NCBI RefSeq assembly: GCF_019966535.1 | Contig: NZ_JAIMID010000007.1 | Span: forward strand, 124,001 to 188,000 | Length of the DNA: 64,000 nucleotides | From: Mesobacterium pallidum | Lineage (GTDB): Bacteria > Pseudomonadota > Alphaproteobacteria > Rhodobacterales > Rhodobacteraceae | Direction of reading: 5' to 3' | Part shown: positions 34,479-44,561 of the stretch, in pieces | How positions within the stretch are numbered: position 1 is the first letter of the stretch | Layout of the letters: each line of letters starts with the position of its first letter | The notes under the pieces: model-generated | The model's input: only the letters and a program-made list of their open reading frames with translations | What the model was told of the DNA's origin: nothing | Databases searched by the model: none | Made by a program: the position numbers and the translations under genes

Positions 34479-34856
34479 TCAGATCGCCCCGGCCTCGGCC
34501 AGGCGCGCGGTCAGCATGTCATGCAGCAGGTCCGAAGGAATCGGATCCTCGGGCGTGAAATGCAGCGCCGACTTGGTGTGGCCGCGGGCACCGATCCGAT
34601 CCGCGAAGAGCGGAATGACCCCGCCGGAATGGGGGTAGAAGGAGCAATGCCGCACCCAGGCGGCAAAGCCCGCCACCACGGGTCCGCGGCCGGGCAGGCG
34701 CAGGCCGGGCATGGCGTAGGAGATGACCTCGTCCACCGCGACCCCGCGCGCCGCGAGATCGGCGTGCAGTGCCGCGCGCAGATCCGACAGCGCCCCGCGC
34801 ATATGCGCGGGCGCGGCGGCGATATAGCTGTCGATGTCGGTCGGTTTCGGGCTCAT
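34479..34856 (-). CDS. DUF1801 family protein (YdhG-like)
   Basis: 125 residues. The family signature is visible in DEVISYAMPGLRLPGRGPVV, WVRHCSFYPHSGGVIPLFAD and SALHFTPEDPIPSDLLHDML. The family has an unclear role (some members are described as iron-chaperone-like). It lies after purF on the minus strand, 46 bases downstream. A GTG at 34859 directly precedes the chosen ATG. Confidence 0.8.
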   Translation of the reverse strand: MSPKPTDIDSYIAAAPAHMRGALSDLRAALHADLAARGVAVDEVISYAMPGLRLPGRGPVVAGFAAWVRHCSFYPHSGGVIPLFADRIGARGHTKSALHFTPEDPIPSDLLHDMLTARLAEAGAI

Positions 34857-34902
34857 CACGCGCAGCTTGCGACCGGGGCCGGGCCCCGGTCAAGCGTGTG
34901 GC

Positions 34903-36411
34903 TTACTCGGCCGCCTTCATCTGGAAGCCCTTCTCGATCATGTCCGCCGGCTCGACCGGGTATTCGCCCGAGAAGCAGGCGTCGCAGTATTGCGGGCAGG
35001 ACGCGTTGCGGCCTTCGGCCTCGCCCACGGCGCGGTAGAGCCCGTCGAGCGAGATGAACCTGAGGCTGTCGACGGCCAGGTACTGGCGCATCTCTTCCTC
35101 GTTCATCTGGGCGGCAAGCAGCTTGTCGCGCTGCGGCGTGTCGACGCCGTAAAAGCAGGGCCAGGCGGTCGGCGGGCTGGCAATCCGGAAATGCACCTCG
35201 GCCGCGCCGGCATCCAGGATCATCTCCTTGATCTTGCGCGAGGTGGTGCCGCGCACGACCGAATCGTCCACGAGGATGACCCGCTTGCCCTTGATCAGCG
35301 CCCGGTTGACATTGAGCTTGAGCCGCACGCCCATGTTGCGGATCTGCTCGGTCGGCTCGATGAAGGTCCGGCCCATGTACTGGTTCCGGGTGATCCCCAG
35401 CGCGAAGGGAATGCCGCTTTCGGCCGAGAACCCCACCGCCGCCGGCGTGCCGCTGTCGGGCACGGGGCAGACGAGGTCGGCCTCGACCGGCGCTTCGCGG
35501 GCCAGTTCGACCCCGATCTGGCGCCGGGTCTCATAGACCGACCGGCCACCCTGGATCGAGTCGGGGCGCGAAAAATATACATGTTCGAAGATGCAGAACC
35601 GTGGCTGGCGCGGCGGGAAGGGGCGGTGGCTGTTCACCTTGCCGTCCTCGATCACCACCATCTCGCCCGGCTCGACCTCGCGGATGAACTCGGCGCCGAT
35701 GATGTCAAGCGCGCAGGTCTCTGAGCTGAGCACCCAGCCATCGCCCAGCTTGCCCAGAACCAGCGGGCGCACGCCCATCGGGTCGCGCACGCCGATCAGC
35801 TTGGTGCGGGTCATGGCGACGACGCTGAACGCGCCTTCGACCCGCCGCAGCGCGTCCATGATGCGCTCGGGCACCTTGCGCTGCAGCGACCGGGCCATCA
35901 GGTGAATGATGCATTCGCTGTCCGACGAGGACTGGAAGATCGAGCCGCGGTCGATCAGCTCGCGCCGCAGGGCGTCGGCATTGGTCAGGTTGCCGTTATG
36001 GGCAATCGCCGCGCCGCCAAGCGAGAATTCACCGAAGAAGGGCTGCACGTCGCGGATCGCGGTGTTGCCCTTGGACCCGGCGGTGGAATAGCGCACATGG
36101 CCGATGGCCAGGGGGCCGGGCAGCGTCTCCATCAGCGATTGCTTGGTGAAATTGTCGCGGACATAGCCGAAACGGCGGGCCGAGTTGAAGCCTTCGACCG
36201 GGTCATGGCTGACGATGCCGCCGGCCTCCTGGCCGCGATGTTGCAGCGCGTGCAGGCCAAGCGCGACGAAGTTGGCCGCGTCCTGGACGCCGACGACGCC
36301 GAAAACGCCGCATTCCTCGCGCAGCTTGTCGTCGCCGTCGGCGGGTTGCCAGGCGTCGAAGTCAAAGGGATTTGCGGGCGGCAGACGGCGGGCGGGCAGG
36401 GTGTCGGACAA
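34903..36411 (-). CDS. purF: Amidophosphoribosyltransferase
   Basis: 502 residues. The glutamine-amidotransferase domain starts at the catalytic Cys in REECGVFGVVG (residue 34), exposed after removal of a short propeptide. The phosphoribosyltransferase domain has the PRPP loop ILVDDSVVRGTTSRKI (around 365). It makes phosphoribosylamine, the first step of purine synthesis. The order radA-cvpA-purF on the minus strand is an old conserved neighbourhood, although here a small plus-strand gene and its promoter separate cvpA and purF. Confidence 0.96.
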   Translation of the reverse strand: MSDTLPARRLPPANPFDFDAWQPADGDDKLREECGVFGVVGVQDAANFVALGLHALQHRGQEAGGIVSHDPVEGFNSARRFGYVRDNFTKQSLMETLPGPLAIGHVRYSTAGSKGNTAIRDVQPFFGEFSLGGAAIAHNGNLTNADALRRELIDRGSIFQSSSDSECIIHLMARSLQRKVPERIMDALRRVEGAFSVVAMTRTKLIGVRDPMGVRPLVLGKLGDGWVLSSETCALDIIGAEFIREVEPGEMVVIEDGKVNSHRPFPPRQPRFCIFEHVYFSRPDSIQGGRSVYETRRQIGVELAREAPVEADLVCPVPDSGTPAAVGFSAESGIPFALGITRNQYMGRTFIEPTEQIRNMGVRLKLNVNRALIKGKRVILVDDSVVRGTTSRKIKEMILDAGAAEVHFRIASPPTAWPCFYGVDTPQRDKLLAAQMNEEEMRQYLAVDSLRFISLDGLYRAVGEAEGRNASCPQYCDACFSGEYPVEPADMIEKGFQMKAAE

Positions 36412-36688
36412 GTGGACAGCTCCGAATCCGAATTGGGAGGGGGTAGCGCCCTCATAGCGGGGGGCACCGTTCCTGTCACGGAAGTATCACGTCTTCTGCG
36501 CTGCGGCAACTCGGTGCGCCGGGCCGGTGCCGCGATGGCGAACGCCGCCGGTCATTGTGGCGGCTTTCCGGCGGGGGTGCCGAAAGTTTCACGATTGCGA
36601 CAGATTTCCTCCCTTTCGTGATCCGAATCGACGGCCAGAAAAGGTTAACGACACAGTCATAACCGGCTGGACAAAAGGACAGAAAGAC

Positions 36689-36898
36689 ATGACCGGACAG
36701 CGTGACCTTGCAAGCCTGCTTTGGATCATCGGCGTGGCCATCCAGCCCTTTGCCGCTTGGCGCGTGGTCGAGGCGGACCTTGATGGCGCCGTGGCGCTGT
36801 GCGTGCTGGCGCTGTCGCTGCTGCTGACCGCGCGCACTCTCACTCGGGTCAGGTCGCGCGCCGCGCAGACCGATCGGCGCGGGCTCGAATCGGCCTGA
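36689..36898 (+). CDS. Small membrane protein, two predicted helices
   Basis: 69 residues: a first hydrophobic stretch (ASLLWIIGVAIQPFAAW) and a second (AVALCVLALSLLLTA), ending in a basic tail. AAAGGA precedes the ATG at 36689. It lies between purF and cvpA on the opposite strand and ends 4 bases before the cvpA stop. The family is not one I can name. Confidence 0.6.
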   Translation: MTGQRDLASLLWIIGVAIQPFAAWRVVEADLDGAVALCVLALSLLLTARTLTRVRSRAAQTDRRGLESA

Positions 36899-36901
36899 TC
36901 C

Positions 36902-37504
36902 TCAGTTTCCCTCGACCGGCGCGGGGGCGGTCACCGGTTCCGGGGTGCCGTCGGGATCGCAGACGCTGACCAGCTCGACATATTGACGGGTCACCCAGCC
37001 CAGCGCCTGCTCGGGGTCGCGGTCCTCGATCTGGCCGGTGATGCGGCCGAACACCTGGGCCGAGCGGCTTTCGTCGACGATGGTGAAGGTCTGGCTGGTG
37101 ATCATCGTCTCGTAGGCAAAGAAGGCGACGGCGACCAGCAGGATGCCGCGCGCCACGCCGAACAGGAACCCGAGCGCCTGGTCGAGCCCGCCAAGGGCCG
37201 AGCGCTGCACCAGCGACGAAAACAGCGGCGTGAACAGCGACACGACCACCAGCGCCAGCGCGAAGACGGCGGCAAATGCGCCGATGATCGAAAGCTCGCA
37301 GCTGTCGGCGATGAAGTCGCCCACGACCGGCAGTTCCACCACCAGCGGGCGCACCTGCGGCGCAAAGATGAATGCGAGCACGGCCGCCGCGATCCAGCCG
37401 ACAATGGCCATCGCCTCGCGGACCAGCCCGCGCGAATAGGCCAGCAGCGCCGAAAGGACGATGACGACGGCGACGATCCCGTCGATGATGGTGAAACCTT
37501 CCAT
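36902..37504 (-). CDS. cvpA: CvpA family membrane protein
   Basis: 200 residues, four hydrophobic helices with the CvpA layout: MEGFTIIDGIVAVVIVLSAL, SRGLVREAMAIVGWIAA, the long central helix and GFLFGVARGILLVAVAFFAY. CvpA was first linked to colicin V export and is now tied to envelope homeostasis. The Pro/Glu-rich C-terminus is probably disordered. It is downstream of radA by about 80 bases. Confidence 0.9.
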   Translation of the reverse strand: MEGFTIIDGIVAVVIVLSALLAYSRGLVREAMAIVGWIAAAVLAFIFAPQVRPLVVELPVVGDFIADSCELSIIGAFAAVFALALVVVSLFTPLFSSLVQRSALGGLDQALGFLFGVARGILLVAVAFFAYETMITSQTFTIVDESRSAQVFGRITGQIEDRDPEQALGWVTRQYVELVSVCDPDGTPEPVTAPAPVEGN

Positions 37505-37583
37505 GGCCCTGCCTGTCCTTCTGCTTTGGGCGCCTCGCCCCTGGACGCCGGTTTCCCCGCGCCTCCAAAATCCTCGGTGCGGA

Positions 37584-38951
<1,368 letters not shown>

Positions 38952-39048
38952 GTCCATCATGTGCCCCATTGGTCGGGACGCTGCAAGCGACGCGCGAACA
39001 GGACTTGGCTTGTCCCGCTCATGTTGTGGGCCTGGATCGGCCCGCAGG

Positions 39049-39852
39049 CTACTGCGCGGGCTCGGTTTTCGCGGCTCGGGCCAGGATCGGCAGCCACTCC
39101 GGCGCCACGGCGAGCCCGAGATGCGCGGCAATCGTCTGTGCCAGCGCTTCGGGCGCCAGAACGTGCTGGTCGCGGATGCCCTCGGGGCCGCGGCGGGTCA
39201 GGCGATTGTGCTTGATCGCGATGCGCTCGTCGGGTGTCGTGCGCGACAGCGTGACCTCGGTGGCAAAGAAGGAGGCGGTCGCGGTGAGGTGATTGGCGGC
39301 GGCGTATTCGGCGTCATCGGCGGTGGTGTGGCGGATCTCGTAGACCGGCGCCCATTCATCCTTTACCCGAGCGTCCAGCATCCAGGCCCTTGGGACATCA
39401 CGGAAACGGTAGGTCTCATGCGCCGTCGCCTGCGGGGTCCGCAACGCCATGTCCAGCGACTGAGGTGGTACGCAGCCGCCAAAGCCCGCATCGGCCAGCA
39501 GGTCGGTGTCGCCGATCCGCACCCGAAGGGCCATGTGCGACCATGGGCCGGGGGGCATGTCTGCGGGCTTTTGCCACCAGACCCGGGCGATCAGGGTCTC
39601 GACGCTGAACCCCATCGCGCGCAGGGCATCACGCAAAAGCGCATTCTGCTCAAAGCAATAGCCGCCACGCTTCCTGTCGATCAGCTTGGCGGCGATGGCC
39701 TCGGGTGCCAGGTCCGGCACGATTCCGCAGAGCGGGTCGAAATTCTCGAACGGGATATGTGCGAGGTGCCCGGCGATCACGGCGTCGAGCCCGGCCCGGG
39801 TCGGGGCCACGGGGCCGGTGCGCCCGATTCGGGCCAGGTAGGCTGAAAGCAT
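39049..39852 (-). CDS. nat: Arylamine N-acetyltransferase
   Basis: 267 residues. The Cys-His-Asp triad is clear: Cys in RKRGGYCFEQN (around 67), His in GPWSHMALRV (around 106) and Asp in LLADAGFGGCVPP (around 121). NATs transfer acetyl or other acyl groups from CoA to aromatic amines or act in secondary metabolism. A stand-alone gene. The ATG at 39852 is supported by homology to MLSAYLARIG. Confidence 0.93.
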   Translation of the reverse strand: MLSAYLARIGRTGPVAPTRAGLDAVIAGHLAHIPFENFDPLCGIVPDLAPEAIAAKLIDRKRGGYCFEQNALLRDALRAMGFSVETLIARVWWQKPADMPPGPWSHMALRVRIGDTDLLADAGFGGCVPPQSLDMALRTPQATAHETYRFRDVPRAWMLDARVKDEWAPVYEIRHTTADDAEYAAANHLTATASFFATEVTLSRTTPDERIAIKHNRLTRRGPEGIRDQHVLAPEALAQTIAAHLGLAVAPEWLPILARAAKTEPAQ

Positions 39853-39903
39853 GCGGTGTCCTCCCGCCCGCACCCTGTCGGCGCCGGGCGGGATTGGCAA
39901 GGC

Positions 39904-40809
39904 TCAGCCCCGCGTGGCCCGGGCCGACAGCAGCGCCACGATGCGGTCGTCTCCGGCATAGGGGTCGGCCGGGGTCTCGGGCCGGGTGTCGTCGCCGTCC
40001 GAGCCGTCGCTTGCCTCGGCCTTCATGCGTTCCGCGGCCGGCGCCTCGATCTGCCCCGCGTCGTATTTCTGCAACTCGGCCTCCATCGTGTCGGCCTCCA
40101 TGCCCTCGACGAGCTCGGGCACCAGCTCCATCAGCTCCTCGCGCAGCCGGTCCAGCTGCGAACGGGCGATGGCCTCTTCGACCTCGACCGCGTCGGCCCA
40201 TTGCCGGACCTCGACTGCGATCGCCTTCGCCTCGGCGATGCGGATGTTGAAATCCTCGATCTCCTGCTGCCGGGCGATGAGAAAATCGCGTGCGCGCAAG
40301 ACGTTGCGGTCGGAATAGGTGGCGGCCAACTCGCGGCTGACATGGCTCATCTGGGCCGCGACTTCCAGCACGTCACCCTGCACCATCTCTAGGTCCGGGT
40401 GCTGGCGCAGGAAGGCGATGCGCTCGCGGATCGAATCGAATTCGGCGCCGAGCGTAAAGACGCCCTCGCGATCCGAGGCATGGGCCCGGGCATAGGCCTG
40501 CATCACGTCGCGCATGCCGATGTGAAACGACCGGTGCGAGTTCTCCAGCGCCATGATCCGGGAATTGGCCGGCAGATAGACGCAGAAAAGCGCCAGCAGC
40601 GCCGTCAGCCCCAGCTGCACGGCCATGCCGGCCTGCGGGTAGGTGATGTCGCCAAAGGTCAGCCCCATGGTCAGCCACGGCACATGCCCAAGCGCGGCAG
40701 CCACGTCATAGCCGATGAGGCCCAGCGTCACGAGGACGAGAAGAAGGATTGCCGCGCGCTGCAACAGCGCCATCAGCAGCCAGAGGGTCGATCGAATCGA
40801 CGCTTCCAT
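39904..40809 (-). CDS. Two-helix membrane protein with coiled-coil cytoplasmic domain, unknown function
   Basis: 301 residues. Two hydrophobic segments (LLMALLQRAAILLLVLVTLG; MAVQLGLTALLALFCVYLPA) at residues 12-85 are followed by a long helical region (about 95-240, rich in Glu, Arg, Ala) and an acidic, Pro-rich tail (SDGSDGDDTRPETPADPY). I recall similar Rhodobacterales proteins annotated loosely as 'DNA repair protein', but nothing in the sequence supports this. The promoter region carries three TTCACGAA-like boxes. Confidence 0.7.
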   Translation of the reverse strand: MEASIRSTLWLLMALLQRAAILLLVLVTLGLIGYDVAAALGHVPWLTMGLTFGDITYPQAGMAVQLGLTALLALFCVYLPANSRIMALENSHRSFHIGMRDVMQAYARAHASDREGVFTLGAEFDSIRERIAFLRQHPDLEMVQGDVLEVAAQMSHVSRELAATYSDRNVLRARDFLIARQQEIEDFNIRIAEAKAIAVEVRQWADAVEVEEAIARSQLDRLREELMELVPELVEGMEADTMEAELQKYDAGQIEAPAAERMKAEASDGSDGDDTRPETPADPYAGDDRIVALLSARATRG

Positions 40810-40810
40810 G

Positions 40811-40924
40811 TTCGTGAACTCCCAGCACCATCACGCGAGCGGATATTAAGGCAGAATTATGCTTAACGCGGGGAAATCCTAAGAGAAAAGTCACATTCAC
40901 GAAGATTAACACATGATTCGTGAA
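40811..40924. promoter_or_regulatory. Three TTCACGAA-type boxes upstream of the two-helix membrane protein
   Basis: TTCGTGAA at 40811-40818 (next to the start codon), TTCACGAA at 40896-40903 and TTCGTGAA at 40917-40924. The last two form an inverted repeat with a 13-base spacer. The region (40810-40960) is AT-rich for this genome. Regulator unknown. Confidence 0.45.
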
Positions 40925-40963
40925 CGATGCGGGGGTCAGGGGTGAATTGTTTCCGTCGCGTGA

Positions 40964-41413
40964 TCAGTCGCGGGTGCTTTTGCCCGTCAGGTGGCCGACG
41001 GCCAGGCTGGCAAGGATGCAGGCGGTGAAGAGGTAGAGGCCCCAGGCGGTCTCGATCCGGCCGACTCCGATTCCCTTGGCGACGGTGATGTAGAGCGCGA
41101 TCAGGAAGACGTCCGCCATGGCCAGCCTGCCCAGCACGGTCAGCCAGGGCAGGGCGCGGCGGCGCATCTGGCCGAAGTGGATCAGGGCCAGTCCCAGCGT
41201 CTTGAGCATCGGCGCAAAGAGGGCGAAGAGCGTCACCAGCAGGGCCAGGAACACATCGGTCTTCCACAGCGATTGCAGGCCCGAGATGACCGAGATTTCC
41301 GACAGCCCGAAGAGCGGGAGCAACCCCGCGCGCAGCAGGGGCGCGAACCACGAGACCGGGAAGAGCACGAGCAGCGACAGGTTCGCCAGCCTGAGCCAGC
41401 CAAGCCGGGTCAT
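40964..41413 (-). CDS. Paraquat-inducible protein A family membrane protein
   Basis: 149 residues, four predicted helices. Matches one PqiA half-repeat: LANLSLLVLFPVSWFAPLL, then SVISGLQSLW, LFAPMLKTLGLALI, and LGRLAMADVFLIALYITVAKG. PqiA proteins belong to lipid-transport systems of the MCE/Mla type. It overlaps the previous gene by four bases and ends the alr-mlaE-mlaF string, supporting a role in envelope lipid transport. Confidence 0.8.
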   Translation of the reverse strand: MTRLGWLRLANLSLLVLFPVSWFAPLLRAGLLPLFGLSEISVISGLQSLWKTDVFLALLVTLFALFAPMLKTLGLALIHFGQMRRRALPWLTVLGRLAMADVFLIALYITVAKGIGVGRIETAWGLYLFTACILASLAVGHLTGKSTRD

Positions 41414-41799
41414 CCGCCCAAGCCCCAGAGCACGACCAGCGCGGCGATGAGCAGCGCATGCAGGGCGTCGATCCCCCACCAGCGGCGTCCGCGCAGCACG
41501 GCCGAGATCGCCAGCGGCAGCGAGGCGACAAGCGGCAGCGCGATCCCCTGAACCGCGTTCACGGCGGTAAAGGCCGCGCGGTAGAGCGTGCCGTCGCTGG
41601 CCCCGCTGATCGCCGGCCCAAACTGCGCAGCCAGGCCCAGCAGCGCCAGCAGGACCGACACGAGCCCCGCCCAGCGGGCCGGGCCACGGGCCACGATGCT
41701 GCGCGCAACCGCCAAGACCAGCAGGATTTCGAGGTAGAGGAACTTCTTGAGCGTGAAGAACGCAATAACCTCGGGCGGGGGGCGCAGGAAGCTTTCCAT
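41410..41799 (-). CDS. Hydrophobic protein between mlaF and pqiA
   Basis: 129 residues with about four helices (FFTLKKFLYLEILLVLAVAR; AGLVSVLLALLGLAAQ; VQGIALPLVASLPLAISAVL; LHALLIAALVVLWGLGG). No family recognised. It overlaps mlaF and pqiA by four bases each, so it is part of the same unit and probably the same membrane complex. Confidence 0.7.
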   Translation of the reverse strand: MESFLRPPPEVIAFFTLKKFLYLEILLVLAVARSIVARGPARWAGLVSVLLALLGLAAQFGPAISGASDGTLYRAAFTAVNAVQGIALPLVASLPLAISAVLRGRRWWGIDALHALLIAALVVLWGLGG

Positions 41800-42545
41800 C
41801 AGCGGACCGCCTCGATCGGCCCCTCGGCGCGGCCATGGATGAACTGGTCGAGGTAGGGGTCGCCGGAATGGTCCATCCGGGCCACCGGGCCGGTCCACTT
41901 GATCGTGCCGTCGTGCAGCATGGCCACGTTGTCGGCAATCGCCCGGACCGAGGACATGTCATGGGTGATGGTCAGCGCGGTCGCCCCCATCTCGGTCACG
42001 ATCTCGCGGATCAACGCGTTGATGACGCCGGCCATGATCGGGTCGAGCCCGGTTGTGGGTTCGTCGAAAAAGATGATCTCGGGCTCGGCGGCGATGGCGC
42101 GGGCGAGGCCGACGCGTTTCTGCATCCCGCCGGAAAGCTCGGAGGGAAAGAGATCGGCCATTTCGGGCTTCAGACCCACGCGGCGCAGCTTTTCGATGGC
42201 GATCTCGCGCGCCTCGGCCTTGGGACGTTTCAGCGAACCGCGCAGCAGGCGGAAGGCGACGTTCTGCCAGACGGGCAACGAATCGAACAGCGCGCCGCCC
42301 TGGAAGAGCATCCCGAAGCGGGCCAGGAAGGCGTCGCGCGGCGCTTGCGTCACGTCGGTGCCGTCGACCTCGATGGTCCCGCGGTCGGGTGTGACGAGGC
42401 CGAGTATGCATTTCAGCATCACCGACTTGCCCGTACCCGAGCCGCCGATGATCACCGTCGAGGTGCCCCGCGCGACCTCGAGGGTCGCGCCGCGCAGCAC
42501 GCGGTTCGGGCCGAAACTCTTGTGAACGTCGTCAAGGCGGATCAT
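41799..42545 (-). CDS. mlaF: ABC transporter ATP-binding protein, MlaF type
   Basis: 248 residues. Walker A IIGGSGTGKSVMLKCI (around 34), the MlaF-specific MLFQGGALFDSLPVWQNVAF, the signature LSGGMQKRVGLARA and Walker B IIFFDEPTTGLDP. It powers phospholipid transport between membranes with MlaE. Overlaps mlaE by four bases. Confidence 0.9.
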   Translation of the reverse strand: MIRLDDVHKSFGPNRVLRGATLEVARGTSTVIIGGSGTGKSVMLKCILGLVTPDRGTIEVDGTDVTQAPRDAFLARFGMLFQGGALFDSLPVWQNVAFRLLRGSLKRPKAEAREIAIEKLRRVGLKPEMADLFPSELSGGMQKRVGLARAIAAEPEIIFFDEPTTGLDPIMAGVINALIREIVTEMGATALTITHDMSSVRAIADNVAMLHDGTIKWTGPVARMDHSGDPYLDQFIHGRAEGPIEAVR

Positions 42546-43324
42546 GCGGAAAAGAAGGTCTCGGTCAGGATGTAATTGGCGGCGAAGATCAGGACGGATG
42601 CGGTGACCACGGCCGATTTGGTCGCCCGGCCCACGCCTTGCGCCCCGCGCGACGAGGTCATGCCGTAGAAGCAGCCGGCGAGGGCAACGATGAAGCCGAA
42701 GGCGGCGCCCTTCCACAGGCCCGAGACGACGTCCCAGGTTTCGAGGAAATCGACCGTGTTCTTGAGGTAGGTGGCCGAGTTGAAGTCGAGCCGCCAGACA
42801 CCGACCGCCCAGCCGCCCGCGATGCCGATGGCGTCGCCCACGCCCACCAGCACCGGCACGGCGAGCGTCGCCGCGATGAGGCGCGGAAGGGTGAGGTATT
42901 TCATCGGGTTGGTCGACAGGGTGACCAGCGCGTCGATCTGTTCTGTTACCTTCATCGTGCCGATCTCGGCTGCGATCGACGAAGCGACCCGCGCGGCCAC
43001 CATCAGCCCGCCTAGCACCGGGCCCAGTTCGCGCACCATGCCGATGGCGACGATGGAGGGCACGACCGCCTCGGCCGAAAAGCGCGACCCGCCCGCGTAG
43101 ATCTGGAGCGCCAGCGCGCCCCCGGTGAACAGCGCGGTGAGGCCCACCACGGGCAGCGACAGCCAGCCGATCTGCACCAGCTGGATCAGCGTCTCGCGCG
43201 GGTAGAAGGGCGGGCGGACGAGGTGGCTGACCGCCTGCGCCGCAAAGATGGTCAACGCGCCGACCAGCCGCAGGCCCGCGATGACGGGGCGGCCGATGGC
43301 GGCAAGGGCGCGGATCGGGCTCAT
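42542..43324 (-). CDS. mlaE: ABC transporter permease, MlaE type
   Basis: 260 residues. The MlaE family core is visible: LPVVGLTALFTGGALALQIY, VRELGPVLGGLMVAARVASS (around 98-118), EIGTMKVTEQIDALVTLSTNP and FGFIVALAGCFYGMTSSRGA. It forms the membrane part of the lipid transporter. It starts 4 bases after alr, so alr and the transporter are co-transcribed. The usual MlaD (MCE) protein is absent from this unit. Confidence 0.9.
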   Translation of the reverse strand: MSPIRALAAIGRPVIAGLRLVGALTIFAAQAVSHLVRPPFYPRETLIQLVQIGWLSLPVVGLTALFTGGALALQIYAGGSRFSAEAVVPSIVAIGMVRELGPVLGGLMVAARVASSIAAEIGTMKVTEQIDALVTLSTNPMKYLTLPRLIAATLAVPVLVGVGDAIGIAGGWAVGVWRLDFNSATYLKNTVDFLETWDVVSGLWKGAAFGFIVALAGCFYGMTSSRGAQGVGRATKSAVVTASVLIFAANYILTETFFSA

Positions 43325-43328
43325 CGCC

Positions 43329-44366
43329 TCACCCGCCCCGGTAGTGGCGGGTGTAGCGGTTGCCCAGCGAGGTGAGGATCTCGTAGCCGATGGTGCCCGC
43401 GTTGTCGGCCAGCACGTCGACCCCCTGCTGCGGTGTCAGCAGGCTCAGCGCGGTGGGTTCTTCGTCCAGCGCGGTGATGTCGACGCCGATCAGGTCCATC
43501 GAGATGCGGCCGCGGATCGGGCAGGGGGCCGCGCCGTGGTAGAGCGCGGTCCTGGGCCCCATCGCCCGGTGAATACCGTCGGCATAGCCCGCGGCCACGG
43601 TGGCGATGCGCGCCGGCGCCTCGGCCGTCCAGGTGTTGCCATAGCCCACCGTCTCACCCGGCTCGACGTCGCGGACCTGGATCACGGGCAGGGAGAGATT
43701 TACCACAGGTTGTGCCTCGTCGAACGGGCGCCCGCCATAGAGGCCGATGCCCGGCCGCGTCAGGTCAAAGTGATAGGCCGGCCCCAACAGGATTCCGCCC
43801 GTCGCCGACAGCGAGCGCGGCGCCGAGAGCCCGTCGGTCATTGCCCGGAAATTGCGCAGCTGAACGCGGTTCATGTCGTGCTCTGGCCCGTCTGCGCAGG
43901 CAAGGTGCGACATGATGAGCCGGATGTCCTGGCCCATGGCGATGTCGCGCAAGGCGGTCCATTCGGCTGCTTCCATCCCCAGCCGGTTCATCCCCGAATC
44001 GAGCTGCACGCCAAAGGGCGCGCCCGGCAGCGCCTCGACATGGCGCAGCATCTGGTCGATCGAATTCAGCATCGGCACCAGGTCGCAATCGCCGATCATG
44101 TCCGTGTCGCCGGCCATGTGCCCGCTGAAGACCATGATTTCCGGCCCCGGGCCCAGCTCGGCGCGCAGCGCGGCGCCTTCCTCGGCCAGCGCGACAAAGA
44201 ACCGGCGGCAGCCCGCGCGGGCCAGGGCCCGGGCCACCCGTGCGGCCCCCAACCCGTAGGAATCGGCCTTGACCACCGCGGCGGTCTCGCAGGCGGTCAT
44301 CGCATCCAGCGCCCGCCAGTTGGCGATCAGCGCGTCGAGGTCAATGGTGAGAGTTGCACAAGCCAT
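43329..44366 (-). CDS. alr: Alanine racemase
   Basis: 345 residues. The pyridoxal-phosphate lysine is in [13 protein letters not shown] (around 33), the second catalytic Tyr in [10 protein letters not shown] (around 237), with [13 protein letters not shown] near the C-terminus. It makes D-alanine for peptidoglycan. The ATG at 44366 begins the conserved domain. It heads the alr-mlaE-mlaF-pqiA string. Confidence 0.95.
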   Translation of the reverse strand: MACATLTIDLDALIANWRALDAMTACETAAVVKADSYGLGAARVARALARAGCRRFFVALAEEGAALRAELGPGPEIMVFSGHMAGDTDMIGDCDLVPMLNSIDQMLRHVEALPGAPFGVQLDSGMNRLGMEAAEWTALRDIAMGQDIRLIMSHLACADGPEHDMNRVQLRNFRAMTDGLSAPRSLSATGGILLGPAYHFDLTRPGIGLYGGRPFDEAQPVVNLSLPVIQVRDVEPGETVGYGNTWTAEAPARIATVAAGYADGIHRAMGPRTALYHGAAPCPIRGRISMDLIGVDITALDEEPTALSLLTPQQGVDVLADNAGTIGYEILTSLGNRYTRHYRGG

Positions 44367-44561
44367 GCCGGCGTTCTTGCCACGGGGGCCGCTGGGGTCA
44401 AGAGGGAAAGGTGCCGGCGCCGGTGCAGGCAGGTTCCGGCCCATGGCCGGCCCGTGGACAGGGCGCGTGATCCGCCACGGATCACTTCGGCAGGGCCTGG
44501 TGCTCTGGGCCCTTGTCCTTGGTTAAGAAATCGCGTAGATTGCACGTATAGGGAGAGTGAG

